From Scenedesmus sp. ARA3 (lineage: Eukaryota; Chlorophyta; Chlorophyceae; Sphaeropleales; Scenedesmaceae), in assembly GCA_004335835.1 (NCBI GenBank), contig RWJK01001720.1, positions 5,792-69,791 of the forward strand: a stretch of 64,000 nucleotides of DNA, read 5' to 3'. Position 1 is the first letter of the stretch, and every line of letters begins with the position of its first letter. The notes beneath the pieces are model-generated. The model was not told the DNA's origin. It saw only the letters and a list, made by a program, of their open reading frames with translations, and searched no databases. Shown here in pieces: positions 36,698-46,544 of the stretch. Position numbers and translations under genes: made by a program.

Positions 36698-39600
36698 ACC
36701 GGCGCTGGCACTGGTGCTGCTGCTGCTGCTGCTGCTGCCGCTGGTGTATTTGTCAGGGAGCTGCTGGCTGCCCACATGCTGCTGAGGAAGCCCATGGGTT
36801 CAAACAGCAGGCGCCGATTGTGTAACAACCTGCGTGACAGCTGCATTGATGGCAATAGTGCCACTGGCTGCACTGCTGCTTGCCCTGCTGATTTTGGTAG
36901 AGTAGCACGTGCTGCAGTGAAGCCCTGCAGTATTGCTTGCTGTGGTGCCTGTGCTGCTGCCAGCATTGATCTTCTATGCCTGAATGCGCTACTGCTCCAA
37001 GCTCCTGCTGTTGCTGAGGTTGGTGCGCCGATGATAGCCGCTGCAGACGTGAAGTCCTTTTTAGAGTCGCTTTGGGGGACGCCGTTTTGGAGGCTGATGT
37101 ACCGCGCCGTGGCGAACACTTGTGCACCGGTTGGGTTGAATGGCGGCTTAGCAGTCCAACTGCAGGTCAAAGTTTGACCGGGCGCCACAGTCAACATTGG
37201 ACAATCTGCTGTAACACTGTATGGAATGGATGCAGCCGCCGGGTTGGGTATGCTGATAGTGACTGATGCTAGTGAAGCAGCAATTGGTGCTGGGTTGCTG
37301 ATGTGTACCGAGCCTGACACGTTGAAAGGGCTGACTCCCAAAGACAACTCAGGAGGAGGGATCCGGTTGTACTGCACTGTGTATGTCACTTCAGCTGTTG
37401 TCGGCTCCTGCTGCAGTTGCAGTGCTTGTATCTGCGCAGCTACTGCGCTGCTGTTGAGGCCTGCTCGGCTGTAGAGCTGCTGCTGCTGTTGCATGTAGGC
37501 TTCAGTGCCTGGGGTTGCGGCGCTGGTGTGTAATCTTAGCCTGCTGATGCTGGCTGTCTTGTTGACTGTCCATGTGTACCTGTATGCAGCATATTGGAAA
37601 TGCAAAATGCAGACCTTGTGCATGCTAGGCAAGTGCTGCAGCTCCATTACATGCATGCAGCTTTCTTTCGTCTTACAATGGCACGAATGCAGCAGCTGTT
37701 GCATATGCTCTGCTGTCCTAACCATGCTGTGAGACCAAAACACCTGCAGCGCGCTATGCCACACCTAGCAGCTGTTTGGCTACAGCTACATGGAGCCCAC
37801 CAAATGGGCTTGCGTTCAGGCAGCCTGGTAGAAAGTTGAAGTCACCAACAGGCAACTCACCTGGCTATGGATGGAGCGGCAATGAGAGAGGATAGTGACA
37901 TATGGGTCCTGGCACCAGCCATTCAATGCTATGAGCCACAACAAGTTATATATATGGTAATATGCATGGTCTGAGAACTGAGATAACTCACCTGGCTATG
38001 GATGGAGCAGCAATGTCACCCAGCCGCACTGTCAGCTCGTAGCAGTGCTGCAGCAGGCTGGCAGACGCGGCCACCTGCTGCCCCGTTGACGCCAGCAGCA
38101 GCGCCTTGTTGCGCAGCGTGCTGCTGCCAGCTGCTGCACACTGCAAGGTCAGTGCATAGCTTTGCTGCCCCGTGCCTGCAGCAGTCATGACAGGCACACA
38201 TGCATCAGGCTACCATGCAGCACGTCTTTGTCGGTTTGGTTCAAATGCACACAAGTTCAGGCAACAGCAGCGAGCATGGATGTTGGGTGAGCTGTAGAAC
38301 ACATGTGACAAGCAAAAACTGTGAACCACAGGAGAGAGGGCTGCCGCGTGCTCTGCAGTGCTCCTTACTGCCATATTGGGGGATAGACATGTGCAAGATT
38401 GGTCACCATGGTGGGCGGTGTGTGCGACATGTACGCGTCTGCATACTGGTTTGGGCAACTGAACATTGTCTCAAAGCCCGCAATCAAGAAGCAGCAGCAG
38501 CAGCAGCAGCACCAGCACCAGCAGCAGCAGCAGCACCAGCACCAGCAGCAGCAGCAGCAGCAGCACCAGCACTTGCCTTCGAAGCGCAGCGCCTGCCCGG
38601 GTAGCAGTGCGTCTGTGACAAGCGCCTGCCCATCAGGCACCTGAGGCGCGTCACTGTTCTGGCTGCTCACGACATGGCCTGCTGGCGCCTTGTCAACCTG
38701 AGGCAGCAATGCCAGCCACAGCAGCAGCAGCAGCAGCGGCAGCAGCAGCAACAGCAGTAGCAGCAGCAGCAGGCACCATGGCATGAGGTTCAGCTTACAC
38801 TAGGCACACAGTTATGCTGCTGCTGTGTGGTTAGGCTGGCCTGTTCCACAACACAGCAAGCATATGCTGCATGCTGACAGCTGCAGTGGCCCCTTCGAAC
38901 TAAGGTTTAGGGCTTAGGTTCCTGTCCCCACCCGGAGCACTGCTGTGCTTGTGGCTGAGCTGACTGTGTCTGCACCATCCAGCTGGTAGGCCACTGATGA
39001 GCTGGCAGTGAGCAGGCAACATACAAGCATGCGCTGTATGCTGAGCACTCCAAATGCTATGCAGCGGTACATACAGCATTGGTTGAAGGTGCGTGACCAT
39101 GCAATTGCTGCATACAATCATCCCTTTACTCACCTGGAGCACTGCTGTGCTTGTGGCTGAGCTGACTGTGTCTGCATCATCCAGCTGGTAGGCCACAGAT
39201 GAGCTGGCAGTGAGCAGGCCGCTGCGTGGGGGCTGCGGGAAGAAGGCACGCCAGCTGCAGGCCACACTGGCACAAGGAGGAATCTGCAAGATAGCAAGAT
39301 AGCACAACAGGCATATATGATAGTTCAGCACATTTCACTAGAACGGGCAAACTTGAAGCTTCAACCACTGCTATCTGGCCCAAGGGGGACCTGCAGGCGG
39401 CGCGACAGCCATGCAGTGGGGTGGGGGGGCTCAGCGGGGTGTCACTAGTAACTAGGGTTTAAGTTGGCAGTGAGAAGGCCGCTGTTTGGCGGCTGTGGGA
39501 AGAAGGCGCGCCAGCTGCAGGCCACACTGGCGCAGGCCGGGATCTGAAGGCAGCACACAGCACAACAGGCGTAGAAATCAGCTCATCGTACTTCAATTGG

Positions 39601-40843
39601 CAAGAAGGCGGTGTGCTAGTTTCAGCTATTGCTATCTGGCCCATGGGGAACCTGCAGGCGGCACAGCAGGCGTGTAGTGGGGTGGGCCACAGCAGGGTGT
39701 AAGCAGTAACTAGGCTGTGTCAACCGGTGCTGTTGAGTTGCTGGTGTATGAAAGATGATTATCCGCAACACAAGTGCATATGCAGCTACCGCGTCAGCTG
39801 TCTGCAACAAGCAGAGCATGTCGCTTCTCTCAAAGCCAAAGTCCACTATTTTTCTGCACCTGAAAAGGGGGTGGCTTGCCACATGCCACTTCTTCGACCG
39901 GCCCTGCCAGCACGCCATTTGCAATGCTGTACACTGCAAGCGGTGCGGAGTGACTGTTGGTGAGCAGCAGCTGCCCCTGACCCCGCCACCATGCCATGGT
40001 AGCTTCGTTGCTGCCATCCACACAACAACTGCGTATCTAAGTAATGTGCCAGCTGTCAGCAAGAAGCGCACACCAAACTATGTATACATTCAAAGCCACA
40101 AACATGATCTTGTTTGACCGAATCTCACCTGAAAGGGAGGCGGCCTGCCACATGCCACCTCTGCCACTGGTCCTGACACCACGCCAACCGCAATGCTGTA
40201 CACAGCAAGGGGTGCGGAGTGGCTGTTGGTAAGCAGCGGCTGCCCTGCCGCCAGCCCGTGGTACGCGGTGTTGCTGCCATTCACAACACAAACACATATC
40301 TAAGCACTGTGTCAGCTGTCAGCAAGAAGCACACACCCAACGACATGTCATTTGCAGCCGCAGCCTGTCATTGCTGCTTACCTGAAAGGGGGGCGGCCTG
40401 CCACATGCCACCTCTGCAACTGGCCCTGTCAGCACGCCAACCGCAATGCTGTACACAGCAAGCGGCGCTGAGTGGCTGTTGGTGAGCAGCAGCTGCCCTG
40501 CTGCCAGCCCGTGGTATGCGGTGTCGCTGCCGCTCTTGGTGGCTGACAGCGTCCAGGCAGCATCCTGGTGACACGGCAGCAGCAGCAGCAGCAGCAGATG
40601 CAGCATTTTGGACGAGGTGATGTGTTGTGCAGGTCAGCTTGTGTCTGTCCCCTGTGTGCTGCAGTGTCTGCTGTGTGTCAGCCACTGGTGTGAAGCCAGG
40701 TACGGCAGCAGCAGCAACTCTCCAACCCTGCCACTGCTTGACAGGCATGTGGCTTTTTGTATGCTGGCTGTGGTTGCTGCACAGCTCCCTTGCCCTTACC
40801 ATGGTATCTCCCATGAACATGTGCACCTCCGCAGCAGCAGCAC

Positions 40844-40928
<85 letters not shown>

Positions 40929-42877
40929 CGCTGCCACGCTCGACTGCAGTGCCCAGGTGGCATTGCCGGCAGTGATGCCGATGCTGTATGCTGCGCTCTG
41001 GCTCAGCTGCAGCGGGCTGGCCGGCTCAGCAGCCATGCACAGCTGCACCTGACTGGCCCGGCCCACAGCCACCTTGCCCTGCATGCAGATTACAATGCAA
41101 ATGCTGCCTCTTAGTAAACACTGCACATGCATTTAGTTCGTGATGCGGGCGGGCTCCTAAACCAAAGCCATGCCACAAATCCAGCTGCTGGGTGGGATTG
41201 CATGCACCTGCAAGGGGTGTTGTTTGCTTGCAGGCTGCTGCAAGGGGTGTTGTTTGCTTGCAGGCTGCTGCATGGGGTCTGCTGCTCATGCACTTTGTTG
41301 GTAATGCAAAGCATGCGGCAGCAGGTGCAGGCAGGTGCGGCTCAGCAGCCATGCAGCTGAACCTGGCTGGCACGGCCCACATCCACCTTGCCCTGCAATG
41401 CAGGCGCATGATGCACACACATATTTTGTGCAATGCAAGGTTGCTGTGCACAGCCCACGTGGGGCGGGCCCCCCAGGTGGAGCTGTGCTGCCTCACACAC
41501 AATACATGCTTGCACACCAAATCAAACATGCTATGGGTACTACAAAGGTTGCAGTTCTTCACTATGTGTGACATAGCGGAGCACTGCAAACTTTGTAGTC
41601 ATAATATAATGCTTGATTTGGTGTACAAGCATGTGCTGTGTGTGAGGCTGCACAGCTCCACCTGGGTGGCCCGGCCCACAGCAACCTTGCCCTGCATTGC
41701 AGGAGCTGAATACATACTGCTTAATAAAGGAATGCATGTCCTCTGTTTTTATGTGTGTGCGCGGGCTCACAGTCAGGGCAGCCCAAATAAAGCCCTCAAA
41801 CGAGTGTGCAAGTTATCATGGGGTATGCTGTTTACGCTGTCTGCTTGTCATGCTAAAGCATGAGGCAGTGCATGCACGCGCACTGCTGCTTGTGCTTTGT
41901 GTATGACATGCAGTGAACCCGTGCTGGCCGGAGGCGTGGCTGCTGTTTATGCCTGCTGCACCCCTGCTGCTACTCCTGCTGCTGCTGATGCTGCTGCTGT
42001 TTCTGCTACTGCTGTTGCTGCTGCTGCTGATACTGCTGCTGCTGCCTGCTTGCACACATGTCTTGCAGTACAATCCAGCCCTACCCAATCCAGCAAGTTT
42101 GCACCGCTCTGTATCGCAGATAGCCTTCAAGCTGTTACTGATTCACCGCTTGGATGAAGCAGTAAGTTCAGTACTGCCACGCACCTTGGACACACCACTG
42201 CCCAGCAGGAACGTTCTGGATGAGCCTCCCTCCCTGGCTATAACTGCCAGCACAGGAATGCTAGGTGACTCAAATAGCAGGTCACCTCCCTGCTGTAGTG
42301 ACAGCACCACCTGGCTGCTGCTGCTGCTGCTGCAGCCAACAGGCGAGCTGAAGTTGCCTGTCAATGAAGGAGGTGTGAAGGCTTGGCTTGAGCTGGGGAT
42401 GAGGTTTTGTGATGCAAGCTGCTGGCAGGTGACACTGCTGCTGTTGCTGTGCTGACAGGATGTGGTTACTTGCGTCAGCCCATCAGTCGCCCGTCTGCCA
42501 CAGGTGGAGAGGAACCTCTGGATGTCGGAGGGCGCTGCTGCTGCTGCTGCTGATGATGATGTTGCGGGAAAAGCATCCTGCACGCTGCTGTTTTTGTTGC
42601 TGTCGCGCAGAAACACTCTTTGTATGTTCCATAGTGAGCTTGTTTGGGCTGAAGCTGGGAGACACAGCAGGCCTGCAGCAGCAGCGAGCTGGGTGAGCGT
42701 CACACCCTGACCTGCAGGTTCACAACCCGAGACCGCATTCGTGAACTTGCCTGTCAGAACAAGTATCACTATACAATGATATGCTTTGGCGTTTCTTCTG
42801 GCATGCCGCATCACTAGGGCGCTTGCGAGCTCAGTGCACTTGTGGAAGTGCGCGCCATTGCACGGCCTGCGCGACAT
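31780..42877 (-). CDS. Large secreted wall-type protein with DUF11/prealbumin-like units
   Basis: Exons (sense order): 42185-42877, 40800-41078, 40382-40564, 39134-39283, 38577-38697, 37992-38175, 34714-37579, 34357-34506, 31780-32668; about 1,840 residues. Phases agree throughout, apart from an N gap of unknown true length in the last exon. A signal peptide follows the second Met, at 42811 (KAYHCIVILVLTGKFTNAVS). Repeated extracellular units follow, with marks such as YTWTVNKTAS, VTYTVQYNR, FNVSGSVHISNPAPIAASLA, LTVAPGQTLTCSW and DDTPGACVTV, as in DUF11/prealbumin-like surface proteins. A long Ala/Ser-rich linker separates units. The C terminus (QSYVAAQLNQLSGVSLPPDV, then AVLSRFNRGEMPG) resembles the end domain that often closes such bacterial and algal proteins. 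A cell-wall role is inferred. The intron after 38577 needs a GC donor. Whether a small extra exon lies in the 1.1-kb first intron is unclear. Confidence 0.7.
32187..32352. repeat. (CTG)n tract containing a 50-N assembly gap
   Basis: About 20 CTG units, 50 N (32246-32295) and about 19 more CTG units. On the minus strand both flanks are in the AGC (Ser) frame of the last exon of the 31780-42877 gene. The gap is therefore probably a poly-Ser run that could not be assembled, with a true length divisible by three. Confidence 0.85.
32739..32812 (-). repeat. Copy of last-exon 5' end and acceptor
   Basis: The last exon of the 31780-42877 gene begins at 32668 with AVLASSIRDSSGKLTHSIHT. Upstream in the transcript a near copy (AVLASIIRDSSGKLTHSIHT) with its own CTGCAG acceptor lies at about 32739-32806. 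It lacks a usable donor, so it is most likely an unused duplicate. Confidence 0.8.
33000..34060. other. AT-richer, repeat-free island inside an intron
   Basis: Within the 1.7-kb intron between exons 8 and 9 of the 31780-42877 gene, triplet repeats stop and composition shifts. A 126-codon minus-strand open frame (33096-33476) contains no recognisable domain. An old insertion is possible, but I see no terminal repeats or target duplication. Confidence 0.35.
34090..34290 (-). repeat. Two copies of exon 8 3' end and donor
   Basis: Exon 8 of the 31780-42877 gene ends at 34357 (sense FKACGTLQ then GTGGGTGG). The plus-strand text cccacctgcagtgtgcc recurs at about 34247-34263 and 34097-34113, each with the matching exon piece (catgctttgaaggg or a variant). 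Both lie in the downstream intron and keep the donor. Confidence 0.85.
37853..37893 (-). repeat. Copy of exon 6 3' end and donor
   Basis: Exon 6 of the 31780-42877 gene ends at 37992 (plus strand aactcacctggctatggatg). The identical 20 bases recur about 130 bases downstream in the intron, with an intact GTGAGT. Confidence 0.85.
38571..38577 (-). other. GC-AG intron donor
   Basis: Exon 5 of the 31780-42877 gene must end in phase 1 to join exon 6, which starts GC ACG GGG. The only fitting site is AG followed by GCAAGT, the strong form of a GC donor. The nearby GTGCTG would break the frame. Confidence 0.65.
38698..38772 (-). repeat. CTG-rich intron end before exon 5
   Basis: The sense strand is largely CTG units running into CTGCCTCAG, the acceptor of exon 5 of the 31780-42877 gene. 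Read as protein it mimics a Leu-rich signal peptide, which is rejected. Confidence 0.7.
38930..39020 (-). repeat. Copy of exon 4 3' end
   Basis: The last 26 codons of exon 4 of the 31780-42877 gene (SSSVAYQLDDADTVSSATST) recur downstream in the intron with one change (D to G). The donor region has decayed to GTGGGG. Confidence 0.85.
39462..39547 (-). repeat. Copy of exon 4 5' end and acceptor
   Basis: The first 26 codons of exon 4 (true start 39283, IPPCASVACSWRAFFPQPP) recur upstream in the transcript with a TTCAG acceptor (IPACASVACSWRAFFPQPP). Exon 4 therefore has a half copy on each side, each keeping its own splice junction. Confidence 0.87.
39845..40280 (-). repeat. Two long copies of exon 3 3' end and donor
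   Basis: Exon 3 of the 31780-42877 gene (40382-40564) ends GPVAEVACGRPPPFQ. About 50 codons of its end recur at 40130-40280 and 39855-40020, both still open in the same frame (LLLTNSHSAPLAVYSIAVGV and a variant). Their donors read GTGAGA and GTGCAG. Nearby intron text is duplicated too (gccagctgtcagcaagaag). Confidence 0.88.
40848..40926. repeat. Pure (CAG)26 tract, poly-Ala on the minus strand
   Basis: Read as GCT codons in exon 2 of the 31780-42877 gene, giving about 26 alanines in the first extracellular unit. Pure and long, so probably unstable. Confidence 0.9.
41338..41404 (-). repeat. Copy of exon 2 5' end and acceptor
   Basis: Exon 2 of the 31780-42877 gene starts at 41078 (GKVAVGRASQVQL). 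A copy (GKVDVGRASQVQL) with a TTGCAG acceptor lies about 315 bases upstream in the transcript. A further copy at 41640-41700 forms one arm of the hairpin described next. Confidence 0.85.
41430..41705. repeat. Long inverted repeat (intronic hairpin)
   Basis: Arms of about 110-125 bases (41430-41555 and 41585-41705) are reverse complements at roughly 85 percent by eye. Shared blocks include caggtggagctgtg, cctcacacaca and caccaaatcaa. The loop is about 30 bases. The right arm is a minus-strand copy of exon 2's start (GKVAVGRATQVEL) with its acceptor, so the left arm is the same piece inverted. It lies in intron 1 of the 31780-42877 gene. Confidence 0.85.
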
Positions 42878-44809
42878 TGCTGTCGTGAAGCTCCCATGCC
42901 AGCATATTTATTTTGAAAGAAATTTGAATGAAATTATTTTGGTATTAGAGGAGTCATGATGATGCTAGCTCATGTGTGGGCGATGGCAGTCGTGCTGCCG
43001 TCCTGCCATGCTGGTTTGCTGTGTCAATCGTTCCATGCGCTGAGCACTGAATTGCAACGATGCTTTAAACATTAAAATGTTGCAAACCGCGACCCTGAGT
43101 TTGTGGCAGCGTGTGAGAGTAATGTACTGCCTGTTGGGTGCAGTACATGCATACACCCTGCACAGTTTGCATTTCAAAACGCTCACGGCAAGAGCGATAC
43201 AGGCCAGCTCACAGTCTGAAAGCATATGCAGCTGATCATGTTGTGGCTAGAAAACTGTGTCATTGCCTTTTGCCCTGTTCATGATGGCAGGCGTTCTTCG
43301 GCCATGGCTGTAGCCTGGCTAGTGGCTCAGCTATGACCGGCTTTGGGCAGCTTATTACTGAACTGCCAAGTGGTGCACAACTGCCAAGGCTGCGTTACAG
43401 CGGTGAATACGTGGACATGACAACCAGGTGGATTCATACAATATAAATTTGGTACAACGTGCAAGCAGGTCAATCATTACAGGGGCAGCTGCAAAAAGAG
43501 TGTTACACACCAGTCGTATTTACTCCAGGCAATTGCCTGTGCAAAACAGCAGAACAGGTGCAGTGCACTACTGGCACCCATTTCCAGGTGAGCAGGTAAC
43601 AAGAGTAACAACTGTCTTTGCAGTGGAGTGACAGACCAACACAGATCACCATCATGATGAACGCGACTTAAATTCGGATGCATGACCGCACTTGGCAGAT
43701 GCATGACATGTGCAGCAGACATTCAACCCAGATGCACAGACTCGAAACCCGACCCATGTGTTGCCTGAGCTGCAGGATGGTGGTGCAGCACACGACAGCT
43801 GTAGTATACATGCGCACACAATTATGAATTTGAGTGCGGCTGCAGATCCTTTGCCACTCAACATCTGCAGAGTATGCATCAGCATACCTCTGCGCAATGC
43901 ATTGCACACAAGCCATGCTGAATGGCACTGCATGGCAGCTGTATGCTGTGCAAGCAATCTAGCAATGTGCAGTTTGCCTGCAAGCCAACAGCTGCGAGAA
44001 GGGATCAAGCCACAGTAAGCTGCCCCGTCACATATGTATTGCAGCATGTTGCATGCACACTCACAAACCTGGACAACACACACTCAGAGATTATTGCACA
44101 GGACAGCTGATCAGCAACTGTGCATCCATCACCCATCAGCAGAAAGTGCCCATGCAGCACCGCACGAACCCGCCAGCTGCCTCAGACCACAGCTGAAGAT
44201 GCACCCGTGCGGCATAAGCAGATTGCCGGCCTCCCTGCCTGACATCAGCTGCAGTGCCACAGCACAAGCCAAACTGGAGTCGCACGATAGAGCAACACGC
44301 AACACCATGGGCTGTGATAAGACCCATGGCTCCTCCACACCGCTGAACTGCAGGTGTGGCAGGCAAACAGCCTGACCCTTCCCCCAAAAGGCAGGCGTGC
44401 AGCATAAGTAGCAGCAGCAATGTTACGATGACACCAGACACACCGTACGATATGCCTCAAGCTGCCCACTTTGGCAGCCCAGCAAAGTAGCAGGCAAAGA
44501 AAAGTAGCAGGCAAAGGTAAGTAGCAAGGCCAAGCGCCGGCACACTTGGCAGGGAAACCAGCCTCGGCTGATAATGACCCGCAGCTGAAAATGACCCGCA
44601 GCTGATAATGACCCGCAGCTGCTGCACTCGGCAGCGCAGCACGCATCAGAGAGTGTGGTACGTATACACACAGAGTGCAAGTGTAACAGAGTCCTGCAAG
44701 CACACAACCATGCAAATCTTCAATCTTCAACCTGGGCAATCACCCAGCTTGTGGAAAGCCTACTTCAAATCGAACACATGCAGCGCAGCCCATCCTGGCG
44801 CTGCTGGTG
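42878..44809. other. Intergenic, 1.9 kb
   Basis: Between the start of the wall-type gene and the 3' end of NRT2, both on the minus strand. Open frames here (43652-44083 and 44245-44739, minus) carry no recognisable domain. Two small tandem arrays occur at its NRT2 end, near 44484-44516 and 44568-44618. Confidence 0.45.
44568..44618. repeat. 17-bp tandem repeat, three copies
   Basis: Three consecutive copies of ctgataatgacccgcag, the middle one with one change, in the 3' flank of NRT2. A shorter pair (aaagtagcaggcaaag) precedes it at 44484-44516. Confidence 0.9.
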
Positions 44810-46505
44810 TTACACGTTGATGGACTTGACGCTATCATTGATAGCGCCTGCTGCTGCTGCCTCCTTTGACTCATTGAGGGCGGCCTGCTTCACCCAGCCC
44901 CGCTGGCTGCGGGACTCGTAGGCAAACTTGATGCTGGCAGAGTGCAGGCCCTGCAGCATGGAAATGACAATACATTGGCAGGCGGCAGCGGCAGCAGCAT
45001 GATGTCAGCATTGATGCCATTGCTTCATGCATGTGCAGTAACAGTAGCTTCTGCGGCAGCGCTGTGCACGCAAGGCTTGTTGCAGCGCACTGATCTGAAC
45101 ACAAAGCTGCACATAGCTGCTGCACTGCAAACAATCGCACCGCTGCGTGTTGTGCTCAAAAGGCTGTCATATCCCAAGCAAGCAGCTTCCCAACATTGCT
45201 GAGTCAGACCATCACCCTGGTCAACATGCAACACAGACTAACATGTCATATAACATGTTACTTTTCACCAGCCACCCACCTCTGCCCGCTCCTCTGGCGT
45301 CCACTCCGCGAGGTAGTAATCCTCCTCGCTCACTCCCTCCTTGGCAGCAGCAAAGCAGCCTCCCCACATGGGGAAGTACATTGTGAGGTACAGCAGCGTA
45401 ATCCCCATCGTCATAACGCCCATCCACAAAAACCCTTGGGCCGTCGAGATCGGCAGATACGTGAAGAACAGCGCCTGCGTGACGGCCCCGCCGACGTTTC
45501 CGCCGGATCCGACGAATCCGGACACGAGTCCGGTCGATCGCTTGCTGATGAAGGGCACGATTCCGAAGGACAATCCGCAGCTCTGCTGGCAGAAGATCGA
45601 GAAAATGACAAGGATGGCCATTGTGGCTCCGAGGCTTCCGGAGGTGAGGCCCAGCAGCAGGCAGAAGAGGCCTCCCAGTGATTGGATGATCCACATCGCC
45701 CACAGCCTGCCCCGCATGCCCCACTTGCGGGCCACCAGGTCTGAGATGTAGCCGCCGGAGGGGCGGGAGAACAGGTTCATCATGCCTGCAGGCAGGGAGT
45801 GGAAGTGTGCAGTGTGCAGTGAGCAGCGCAGCTTGATTAGGAGGTGTCCGTAGTTTGAGCAGATATTCAAAGATCCAAGATTGGTGCTGCAGATCTAGAT
45901 CTGCACTGTTGTGCAGCCAGCAGGCTGCTGTCCGAACAACACAGCCCCGCACTAGCAGTACAGTGAAAGTTGTAAGCAGCTGGCACGCACGGGGAAGGAT
46001 TCCAGAATGTTGACCATGCCAGTTGTTGCCTGCTACATATGTCAGCGCCATCAGCAGCCATCATTGTGTCCGCGCCTTACGAAGGATGGCTGCCAGCAGC
46101 CTGCGATGTGCAGGCTCAACCTGCAGCGACACTAACTGTAGCTGTAGCTGCAGCATTGCACTGCATTGCAATGTGAGCAGCTTGTTATAATCAAAGCTGC
46201 CGCACTCACCGAAGATGGCTGCCAGCAGCCCTGCGATGTGCAGGTCAAGGTGGAAGTTGTCATACATGTACTGCGGCAGCACGTTGTCCACGGTAAGCTC
46301 CACACCTGGCAGCAGCAGCAGCAGCAGCAGGAGCAGGTTAGGGTGTCAGGCAGCTGCCGCAGAACGACGCGACAGATAACACCAAGCAGCACTTGCACTC
46401 AGTAGCGGCTACTTGTTCAAGAGCAGCATCAGACCGGGTGACCTCCCTGCTTGGCAAGCCGCCGCAAATGCAGCCACCTCCAGCTTACTACATGCTGAGT
46501 CACAT

Positions 46506-46544
<39 letters not shown>

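Noticed and set aside
38365..38784. ATG followed by a long Leu run, looking like the signal peptide of a separate gene
   Set aside because: The Leu run is an intronic CTG-rich stretch ending in CTGCCTCAG. The following codons join the upstream exon in phase (STAVLQ to VDKAPAG), so it is an internal intron of the 31780-42877 gene.
41913..42455. 180-codon Leu-rich plus-strand frame
   Set aside because: It is the antisense of exon 1 and of a CAG tract on the other strand; the Leu run is only CTG repeats and there is no domain.
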